From NCBI GenBank assembly GCA_047972425.1, contig JBKEAR010000001.1, positions 1-13,160 of the forward strand: a stretch of 13,160 nucleotides of DNA, given 5' to 3'. Positions within the stretch are counted from its first letter, which is position 1. Every line of letters starts with the position of its first letter. Both the position numbers and the translations under genes were made by a program. This stretch comes from JBKEAR01 sp047972425 (GTDB taxonomy: Bacteria > Pseudomonadota > Alphaproteobacteria > JBKEAR01). The notes beneath the pieces were generated by a model, which worked only from the letters and a program-made list of their open reading frames with translations, ran no database searches and was not told the origin of the DNA. Below are positions 7,333 to 13,160 of this stretch, piece by piece.

Positions 7333-8670
7333 ATGTTTAATAATCTCAATCCATTTAGCCAGCATATCCGCATAGGATTAACTGGTTTAAGCCAAGCAGG
7401 CAAAACTGTTTTTTTAACAAGCCTTATTCATAATTTGCTTACAATGAAAAAGCTGCCATTATTTACCCCTTTACGCGACGGCATTATTGATTCGGTTATT
7501 TTACAGCACCAGCCTAACGATGCTCTCCCCCGATTTGCCTATGAAGAACATTTGGATAATTTGCTCTCAAACAATCCAACATGGCCAAAAAGCACAACGA
7601 ATATTAGCCAAATTCGTCTGTCGATAAAATATCGCCCGCAAAATATATTTTCGCGCCAAATCGACCAAAGCCGTGTACTCACCCTTGATATCATCGATTA
7701 CCCCGGTGAATGGTTATTGGACTTACCCTTATTAGAACAAAGCTTTTTTACATGGGGCGAGCGCTCCTTTAAAATCGCGCAAGATAGCATTCGCAAGCCC
7801 TATGCCCAAGCATGGCTAGATGCCGTAACCGCCATAGACCCTGCCGATACAGCCGATGAGCGCAAATTGAGTGAAATCTCTAAGCTATATACTGAATTTT
7901 TGAATATATTACGCCGCAAACATAAAGGGCATTTTGATCTACCACCGGGGCGATTTTTACTACCCGGAGACCTGAAAAATGCCCCAGTTCTCACCTTTTG
8001 CCCATTACCGATAGAAAATAAATTTTATTCCAAGAACTCTTATGCGCATGTGATGCAACGGCGGTTTGAAAGTTATAAAAAATTGGTGGTAAAACCATTT
8101 TTTGAGCAATATTTTGCAAAAATTGACCGACAAATTGTCCTTATAGACCCACTTTCAGCCCTTAATTATGGCCCTGAAGCCTTAGCTGACCTTTCGGCAT
8201 CGATGGAATCCATTTTAAGCATATTAAAACCCAAACCCCATACATGGTTATATCGTATGCTTTTAGGGCGGCCATTAAGCCATATTTTATTTGCGGCAAC
8301 AAAGGCTGATCATGTGCATCATAGCCAGCATGAAAATCTGCTTAAACTCACCCAATCCCTTATCCCGGGTGCCTACCGCAACACAAGCTTTGCGTCATCG
8401 AACATGGATACCCTTGCCATTGCATCCCTTAGGGCATCAACCGAGCTTGTGCATAAAGATGGCCGCAAACTGATATCGGGGCGTATGAGCGATGGTGAAG
8501 TGAAAGCGATTTATCCGGGCGAGGTTCCACCCAATATGCGACAAGCCATGCATCACCAATATAGCTTTGCCGATTTTGCCCCACCCATTATTACCGATGA
8601 TAATGCGGGCTTAGATCATATTCGGCTTGACCAAGCCTTGGACTTTTTATTAAAGGATTTAATCCGATGA
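7333..8670 (+). CDS. ycjX: YcjX family GTP-binding protein (DUF463)
   Basis: A 445-residue P-loop NTPase of the YcjX family. The Walker A motif is GLTGLSQAGKT (residues 15-25); a Walker B/G3-like DIIDYPGEW sits at about 119-127; ATKAD near 321-325 matches the G4 base-recognition motif of GTPases. In enterobacteria ycjX and ycjF belong to the phage-shock (Psp) stress regulon; the precise role is unknown. I chose the ATG at 7333 (MFNNLNPF), with agggat just upstream, over a TTG at 7315 that precedes this ribosome binding site. Its stop overlaps the ycjF start in an ATGA, so the two are translationally coupled and probably work together at the membrane. No psp genes appear in this window. Confidence 0.9.
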   Translation: MFNNLNPFSQHIRIGLTGLSQAGKTVFLTSLIHNLLTMKKLPLFTPLRDGIIDSVILQHQPNDALPRFAYEEHLDNLLSNNPTWPKSTTNISQIRLSIKYRPQNIFSRQIDQSRVLTLDIIDYPGEWLLDLPLLEQSFFTWGERSFKIAQDSIRKPYAQAWLDAVTAIDPADTADERKLSEISKLYTEFLNILRRKHKGHFDLPPGRFLLPGDLKNAPVLTFCPLPIENKFYSKNSYAHVMQRRFESYKKLVVKPFFEQYFAKIDRQIVLIDPLSALNYGPEALADLSASMESILSILKPKPHTWLYRMLLGRPLSHILFAATKADHVHHSQHENLLKLTQSLIPGAYRNTSFASSNMDTLAIASLRASTELVHKDGRKLISGRMSDGEVKAIYPGEVPPNMRQAMHHQYSFADFAPPIITDDNAGLDHIRLDQALDFLLKDLIR

Positions 8671-9641
8671 GTAATCCCGAAATTTTTGATATCAACGACC
8701 CCAATTTGCAAGATGATGATTATATTTTTGGCTCCGAAAAACTCGCCCAAGAAAATTTAGCCGAAAACTTACAAGAAACCGCTAAAAAATCCCGGGGTTT
8801 TGCTTTATTCGGGTTTTTCCTCTCATTACTTTCGGGTATCTTAGGCATTGCTTTTAGCTTATGGATTTACGGACTATACGGCCGCGCCAAAGAGCTCAAC
8901 CCTTGGCTCGGTTGGGTAACATTGGGGCTTTCTATATTGGCCATTGTTATTTTATTGCTGCTCACTTTCCGCGAGCTTTATGGTTTTTTCCAACTACGTT
9001 CTGTAAAGAAAATACGGCAAAAATCGGCAGATGCTTTAGCCAATAATCGCCGCGATACCGCAATTTCGGCTATGACCCAAATTAGCCATTTATATAATCA
9101 TAACCAAAGTTTACACCAAGCACAAAAACAGCTTACCGAGGAAAGCAAACAACAGCTCGATGCCCATGCCATACTCACCCTAACCGAGGAATATTTGCTT
9201 ACCCCGCTTGATAAGGAGGCTAAAAAGATTATCCAACAAGCCGGGCAGCAAGTGGCTGTATCGACAGCATTATCGCGTATTATAGTGTTGGATGTCGTGA
9301 TTGTATTTTATTCCTGCTGGCGAATGATCCGCCGCTTGGCCGAGCTTTATGGCTTACGGCCATCGAATTTAAGCTTATGGCGACTTTTGGGGCAAATATT
9401 TACGCATCTTATAATATCGGGCGGTATGGCCGCGGGCGAAGATGTTTTGGGTTCTATCTTTGGCCAAGGCATGGCCGCTAAGCTTTCTACCCGCTTGGGT
9501 GAAGGTGTGGTGAATGGGCTTTTAACTTGCCGTGTGGGTTTAGTGGCGCTCGACCATTGCCGCCCCATGCCCTATTTAGAAAGCGAAAAACCCAAATTAA
9601 AAGATATTGCACAAACTTTTTTACCAAAAATTTTAAAATAA
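8667..9641 (+). CDS. ycjF: YcjF family membrane protein (UPF0283 / DUF697)
   Basis: A 324-residue inner-membrane protein of the YcjF family, normally encoded next to YcjX. An acidic N-terminus (about 1-40) is followed by two membrane helices at about 45-70 and 80-101, a polar helical stretch likely in the cytoplasm (about 110-195) and a C-terminal DUF697-type region with further hydrophobic segments (about 198-225 and 235-295), including ISGGMAAGEDVLG. It overlaps ycjX by four bases (ATGA), the usual sign of coupled translation. The partner role with YcjX is inferred from constant co-occurrence. No clear terminator follows. Confidence 0.9.
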   Translation: MSNPEIFDINDPNLQDDDYIFGSEKLAQENLAENLQETAKKSRGFALFGFFLSLLSGILGIAFSLWIYGLYGRAKELNPWLGWVTLGLSILAIVILLLLTFRELYGFFQLRSVKKIRQKSADALANNRRDTAISAMTQISHLYNHNQSLHQAQKQLTEESKQQLDAHAILTLTEEYLLTPLDKEAKKIIQQAGQQVAVSTALSRIIVLDVVIVFYSCWRMIRRLAELYGLRPSNLSLWRLLGQIFTHLIISGGMAAGEDVLGSIFGQGMAAKLSTRLGEGVVNGLLTCRVGLVALDHCRPMPYLESEKPKLKDIAQTFLPKILK

Positions 9642-9711
9642 AAGAATAACTTTTTAACTTTTTTGCGATATAATTCACGCAATATGGAGATTGATTGGGT
9701 GTTAATAAATA

Positions 9712-10419
9712 ATGAAAAAACTCGGTATCTTACTTTGCGATGATGCTTACCCCGAAATTCAAGAAAAGCACGGCGCCCACGAAGTGAGCTTTATAAAAAT
9801 GTTTGAGAGCATTGGTTATGCGCCGCAACAATATGCCATATGGAACTGCCATTATGGCGAATTACCGTCTGCTGTAAACGAGGCTGATATTTGGCTGGTC
9901 TCCGGCTCTAAATGGTCGGCTTACGATGACTATGCATGGATTGGCGCACTTAAAGATTTTATTCGGCAAATTGATTTAAGCGATAAAAAATTGTTGGGTA
10001 TTTGTTTTGGCCATCAAATTGTGCATGAGGCTTTGGGTGGCAAGGTACAAAAATGCGACCAAGGCTGGGGCTTGGGTGCTTACCCGATTAAGATGAAAAA
10101 GTCTTTTTGCTCCTTAGACGAAAATGAAGAAATCCGCATTTTGGCTATGCATCAGGACCAAGTTTTTCATTTAGCTCATGGGTTTGAGGTTATTGCCTCT
10201 TGCGATTTTTGCCCCAATGCTGTAACAACCAAGCAGAATAAAATTCTGACTATTCAGGCACACCCCGAGTTTTACGGCGAGCTTTTTAGCATGATTTGCG
10301 AGCGTATTCGCCCCAAAGCCGGCGATGATATGGTGAATATAGCCATTGCCAATTCAAACCTACCCAACGATAACCAGCGCATTCGCATGGTGATTAAAGA
10401 TTTTTTATTTGGCGCCTAA
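9712..10419 (+). CDS. class I glutamine amidotransferase (GuaA-N-like)
   Basis: A 235-residue stand-alone class I glutamine amidotransferase, related to the N-terminal half of GMP synthase. The catalytic triad is complete: nucleophile C98 in GICFGHQ, with H184 and E186 in QAHPEF. The oxyanion region WLVSGSKWSAYD (about 61-72) and AMHQDQV (about 145-151) also fit this family. Such proteins release ammonia from glutamine, or hydrolyse gamma-glutamyl compounds; no synthetase partner is adjacent, so the acceptor or substrate is unknown. A perfect TATAAT at 9669-9674 lies upstream, but I see no good -35 box and only a weak ribosome binding site. It points toward the repeat-rich region and converges on the DUF559 gene. 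Confidence 0.85.
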   Translation: MKKLGILLCDDAYPEIQEKHGAHEVSFIKMFESIGYAPQQYAIWNCHYGELPSAVNEADIWLVSGSKWSAYDDYAWIGALKDFIRQIDLSDKKLLGICFGHQIVHEALGGKVQKCDQGWGLGAYPIKMKKSFCSLDENEEIRILAMHQDQVFHLAHGFEVIASCDFCPNAVTTKQNKILTIQAHPEFYGELFSMICERIRPKAGDDMVNIAIANSNLPNDNQRIRMVIKDFLFGA

Positions 10420-10493
10420 CTGGCTTTGCCTGCTTGTTTAACCCTATTCGTCATTTTGTAAGGATTGAGGGGTATAAGGAGCGGTTGGACGAG

Positions 10494-10514
10494 ATTCCGG
10501 ATCAAGTCCGGAAT
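10494..10514. repeat. REP-like palindrome
   Basis: A perfect inverted repeat, attccgga and tccggaat around a tcaag loop, with gatgacg-type flanks (gaatgacgg). From general knowledge, sequences of this form occur as dispersed intergenic repeats in many alphaproteobacteria. Only one full copy is in this window, so its repeat status here is inferred. Confidence 0.6.
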
Positions 10515-10667
10515 GACGGCTAAAGAGGGTGGAAGTGACAGACTTCGTCTGATTGAATTTACGTGCGCTTTTTAATTTTAGGCGTCATGCCCGATAATGA
10601 CGGTTAAAAAATATCAGAATGATGGCTTAATATTCAATCATATGAAGCGCATGTTCACTCTTTGTTC

Positions 10668-10717
10668 TTTACAAAAAAAGTATTTTATGCTATGATTTAT
10701 CTATAATGGATTTATAG
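10668..10717 (+). promoter_or_regulatory. orphan promoter with operator-like dyad
   Basis: TTTACA (10668-10673) and TATGAT (10691-10696) each match the sigma-70 consensus at five of six bases, with an ideal 17-bp spacer. Directly downstream, ctataa-tggat-ttatag (10701-10717) is an inverted repeat covering the expected start site, where a repressor operator would lie. No gene follows on this strand; transcription would run into the 130-bp inverted repeat and then antisense to the DUF559 gene. Confidence 0.45.
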
Positions 10718-10774
10718 GTATAAAACGTATTTTTTAAACATTTTCAAGCTTAAGTAGATTTTTTGCTGGGTACT

Positions 10775-10904
10775 AAACACACCCCGTCACTGCGTGACCA
10801 CCCTCTTTGAGAGGGGATGGAAGGTCTGGCACTTGCCAAAGTCTATCCCCTCTATGAGAGGGGTGGGTTGCGAACACGTATGTGGAGCAACTCGGGGTGT
10901 GTTT
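10775..10904. repeat. 130-bp compound inverted repeat (two repeat units head to head)
   Basis: Outer arms aaacacaccccg (10775-10786) and cggggtgtgttt (10893-10904) are perfect inverted copies. Inner arms agaggggat (10810-10818) and atcccctct (10845-10853) also pair, and the centre is tggca-ct-tgcca (10827-10838). Each half contains further hairpins: TCAC-tgc-GTGA (10787-10797) and ccctct-ttg-agaggg (10801-10815) on the left; cccctct-atg-agagggg and a gttgc/gcaac stem on the right. The left half matches the 72-bp units at 11324-11510. The right arm reaches into the DUF559 stop codon. Confidence 0.85.
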
Positions 10905-11280
10905 ATTCTTTATATTTAACAATATAGTCTTTTATCATATCTAATACTGCCTCTATATTGTTATAAATTTCATTATTAGAAAATCTCAAAATATACAAAT
11001 TATAAGCCTCTAATTCTACCCTTCGCTTATTATCTGTAAATTGTGCTTTTGCATTATCATGAGAATATCCGTCAAGTTCCAATATTAACTTAAGCTCCGC
11101 ACAGTAAAAATCGACAATGTAATGTAACAATGGTTTTTGGCGAATAAATCGGTAACCGCCCATTTGCTTGTTTTTTAGATATCGCCATAATATTACCTCT
11201 GCCCTTGTACTGTTATTCCGTAAATATCTGGCTCTATTTTTTAATATCGGATCATAAGGGATAATTATTTTATGTGTCAT
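10903..11280 (-). CDS. DUF559 / Vsr-like endonuclease domain protein
   Basis: A 125-residue single-domain protein of the DUF559 family, which shares the PD-(D/E)XK-like fold of very-short-patch-repair (Vsr) endonucleases. Signatures are ARYLRNNSTRAEVILWRYLKN (about 17-37, quoted as family marker in part), YRFIRQKPLLHYIVDFYC (about 43-60) and LILELDGYSH (65-74). Candidate active-site residues are E28, D57, E69 and H74. The length is normal for the family and no residue is obviously missing. Biochemical roles of DUF559 proteins are largely unknown; nuclease activity is inferred. The ATG has only a weak ribosome binding site. The stop codon touches the 130-bp inverted repeat and the start is 43 bp from the 72-bp repeat array, so the gene is tightly bracketed by related palindromic repeats. 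Confidence 0.85.
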   Translation of the reverse strand: MTHKIIIPYDPILKNRARYLRNNSTRAEVILWRYLKNKQMGGYRFIRQKPLLHYIVDFYCAELKLILELDGYSHDNAKAQFTDNKRRVELEAYNLYILRFSNNEIYNNIEAVLDMIKDYIVKYKE

Positions 11281-11323
11281 GTCTTTGTTTGTTTTTGTGA
11301 TGTTTGTTGATATTTATTATTGT

Positions 11324-11510
11324 AACACACCCCGTCACTGCGTGACCTCCCTCTTTGAGAGGGGATGGAAGGTTTGTTATAATGAAACCCGAAATAACAC
11401 ACCCCGTCACTGCGTGACACCCCTCTTATAGAGGGGGTGGAAGGTTTGCTATAATGAAACCCGAAATAACACACCCCGTCACTGCGTGACACCCCTCTTT
11501 GAGAGGGGAT
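11324..11510. repeat. tandem array of 72-bp hairpin-rich repeats (2.6 units)
   Basis: Two full units (11324-11395 and 11396-11467) and a 43-bp partial third (11468-11510) repeat with an exact 72-bp period. Each unit starts aacacaccccg, then has three consecutive hairpins: TCAC-tgc-GTGA, ccctct-(ttg or tat)-agaggg, and GGTTT-N9-AAACC with a TATAAT in its loop, ending cgaaat. Units differ at a few bases, mostly in and just outside the second hairpin, while its stem is kept. The third unit stops at the base before the methyltransferase stop codon (11511-11513, minus strand). Confidence 0.92.
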
Positions 11511-13160
11511 TTATTTTGTTTTTTTGCGGCGTTTAGGTTTTTGAGTGAGCATATCGGCGGTGAGTTTGGCGTATTCGTTAAATAAATAGGCAATGCGGGC
11601 GTTATCATCGGCAAAGGGCGCTTTGCGATAGGCAGCTTCTACCGCTTTATCCAAATTTTTATGGGCTTTGCGTAAATCGGGGGGCATTAAAGTGGCATCG
11701 TATAAATCGGCATAAGTTTCATCGGGATATTCGGCACGGGCATCGAGCACCGCTTGGGCGCAAGCCATAATTTTATCCTTTTGGGCTTTTGTGGGATTTG
11801 GCCAAGGGAATGTATTATAATTTAAATCTTTTGAGTAACGATAACGCGTTTCTAAACGTCCTGCTGTAATGCGCATCCACGCCATATGCATATTCGAGGT
11901 CATCACCCCAAATTCGTAAAGGGTGGCATTGGGTACTATAAAAACAAGATTAGATGCGATTGTATCTTTATCTAAGTAACCAATCGGCATATATTCCCGA
12001 CGTTCCGATGACACACTTGGAATTAACAAATAACTTTTAGGGTTATTCATCTCTCTAAATTGTGTGGGTCTTTCAGCGAGTTTGCGTCCCCCGATATCTG
12101 AGCTATTTAAGCGAAAGTTACGTACCGCTTCAATTCGTTGCATTACATAGGGCATGGAGCGAAGCTCGGAGGGCGGAACATCTAGCAACCATAGGCAGTA
12201 ACGTGGGATATTATTAATAAACTCCCTTGCACCCACAAATTTTTTGATATAAGGGGTGGCTTTAGGCTCTTGCTGAAGAAAGGCATCTTTTTCTTCCTCA
12301 GAAAATAGATAATTTCCACTATCATATGGCATATTACCTTTTACCATAAGAGGAATATTACAAATAGCACGCCTTTGGCGTGTTACCCAAATATCGGGAG
12401 CATCAATCAGGTAAGGATTAATATTTTTAGCTACTTGCACGGTTGGCTCGCCACGGACATCGGCATAGGTGAAAGTATATTTTTCGCTACGCTCAAATAA
12501 AGCAAAACCAATAATAATGCACATCACTTGGGCATTGCCTGTGGCCTCGTTAGACCATTTAAAACTTTGATGGGCAAAATTAATTTTAACCCCTGCTCTA
12601 CCCATTAAATAACCCCATAGGGCATCAACCTGCTCGCCTTGGCAAATGGAATTGGTAGAAACCAAGGCCACTTCTATGGGGGTATTTTTAATATATTGTG
12701 CGGCTTTAACATGCCAACAGGTTACATAATCCAACCCTTTATAATTTTTGATATAGGGTTTTAGAATTCGGTCTTTATCCTGCTTTTGCTCGGGGCTTTG
12801 GTAAGTATCGCCAATAAAAGGGGGATTACCAATAATATAAGTGCATTCTTGGGGTGGTAATATATTTTGCCAATCAATGGTTAAAGCATTGCCATGCACA
12901 ATATTAGCGGCTGTAGGCAAGGGTAAATGGACATAAAAGACACCAAAGGCAGCCGATACCTTGCGGTTCATTTGGTGGTCGACCAAATAAAGGGCAGCCT
13001 TGGCAATCTCGGCCGGAAATTCCTCTATCTCGATACCATGCATTTGGTGAATATTAACTTTGATTTTACTATCGAGGTCCTCAACCAATAACAAGCGCTG
13101 ATCCGCTTGGTCACCATAAAGAGCTTTAAGGACGTTAAGCTCTAATTGGCGGAGCTCGCG
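11511..13160 (-). CDS. MmeI-like (type IIL) DNA methyltransferase, N-terminus off window
   Basis: The frame is open to the window edge, giving 548 visible codons; the true start and the N-terminal domains lie outside. It is a class I SAM-dependent N6-adenine-type DNA methyltransferase: motif IV NPPF at 12816-12827 sits in IIGNPPFIGDTY, and HGIEIEEFPAEIAKAALYLV is the acidic motif II/III region. The first visible residues (ELRQLELNVLKALYG) normally follow the SAM-binding motif I (DPACGSGNF-type), which should be just outside the window. The middle (about 250-440 of the visible part) corresponds to the target recognition domain, and the end, with FPWP and LRKAHKNLDKAVEAAYR, is the helical C-terminus of MmeI-like proteins. 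Some family members carry an N-terminal nuclease domain on the same chain; that cannot be judged here. The stop codon directly abuts the 72-bp repeat array. Confidence 0.88.
   Translation of the reverse strand, partial: RELRQLELNVLKALYGDQADQRLLLVEDLDSKIKVNIHQMHGIEIEEFPAEIAKAALYLVDHQMNRKVSAAFGVFYVHLPLPTAANIVHGNALTIDWQNILPPQECTYIIGNPPFIGDTYQSPEQKQDKDRILKPYIKNYKGLDYVTCWHVKAAQYIKNTPIEVALVSTNSICQGEQVDALWGYLMGRAGVKINFAHQSFKWSNEATGNAQVMCIIIGFALFERSEKYTFTYADVRGEPTVQVAKNINPYLIDAPDIWVTRQRRAICNIPLMVKGNMPYDSGNYLFSEEEKDAFLQQEPKATPYIKKFVGAREFINNIPRYCLWLLDVPPSELRSMPYVMQRIEAVRNFRLNSSDIGGRKLAERPTQFREMNNPKSYLLIPSVSSERREYMPIGYLDKDTIASNLVFIVPNATLYEFGVMTSNMHMAWMRITAGRLETRYRYSKDLNYNTFPWPNPTKAQKDKIMACAQAVLDARAEYPDETYADLYDATLMPPDLRKAHKNLDKAVEAAYRKAPFADDNARIAYLFNEYAKLTADMLTQKPKRRKKTK

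Larger units (their letters stand above)
10420..10774. other. non-coding intergenic region with small palindromes
   Basis: No credible gene lies here. It contains a REP-like palindrome (10494-10514), a small hairpin cagac-ttc-gtctg (10539-10551), a hairpin CGTCAT-N8-ATGACG (10583-10602) that looks like a decayed relative of the first palindrome, and an orphan promoter with a dyad (10668-10717). It separates the amidotransferase gene from the 130-bp inverted repeat. Confidence 0.7.

Noticed and set aside
11277..11492. A 71-codon minus-strand frame through the 72-bp repeats whose stop overlaps the DUF559 start (ATGA)
   Set aside because: Its sequence is only the translated repeat (24-residue period, SRSDGVCYFGFHY), frame-open because 72 is a multiple of three; no ribosome binding site and no protein-like composition.
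11324..11510. Possible CRISPR array
   Set aside because: Units are nearly identical over all 72 bp, with no variable spacers and no cas genes; it is a tandem repeat.

Overview
The window looks like a chromosomal segment of an AT-rich proteobacterium, probably an alphaproteobacterium. That assignment is an inference with moderate-to-low confidence. It rests on the adjacent YcjX/YcjF pair, the DUF368/DoxX/dGTPase gene set, and a short palindrome (attccgga-tcaag-tccggaat) of a type that is common between genes in alphaproteobacteria. A housekeeping core (about 2.2-10.4 kb) sits between two accessory ends, both of which carry DNA-modifying or DNA-cutting enzymes and mobile or repetitive DNA.

Left end (1-2.0 kb): an IS6-family insertion sequence runs off the window edge with its transposase on the minus strand, broken by a stop at codon 15. 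A 193-bp fragment of the same IS lies in inverted orientation at 1797-1989. Between them sit an intact Mrr-type restriction endonuclease gene and the first 13 codons of a PIN-domain-like gene cut off by the second IS copy. The left IS end supplies a TTGCAA -35 box exactly 17 bp from a TAAAAT -10 box in front of mrr, so the IS probably drives the endonuclease.

Core (2.2-10.4 kb): a HAD-IA phosphatase (minus) diverges from a dGTPase gene that is followed closely by a small three-helix membrane protein. A Cof-type HAD phosphatase (minus) converges on these and diverges from a DUF368 polyprenyl-phosphate transporter. Next come a DoxX membrane protein with a clear intrinsic terminator, the translationally coupled pair ycjX-ycjF, and a class I glutamine amidotransferase.

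Right end (10.4-13.16 kb): a repeat-rich intergenic region holds a REP-like palindrome, a strong-looking promoter with an operator-like dyad and no gene behind it, and a 130-bp inverted repeat. This runs straight into a small DUF559 (Vsr-like) endonuclease gene on the minus strand. The endonuclease gene is bracketed by inverted copies of an 11-bp motif (aacacaccccg). On its 5' side there is a tandem array with an exact 72-bp period, each unit made of three successive hairpins, which ends directly at the stop codon of a large MmeI-like (type IIL) DNA methyltransferase gene that leaves the window. The nuclease-plus-palindrome arrangement resembles RAYT/REP systems in layout and is the most interesting candidate here for an undescribed element.
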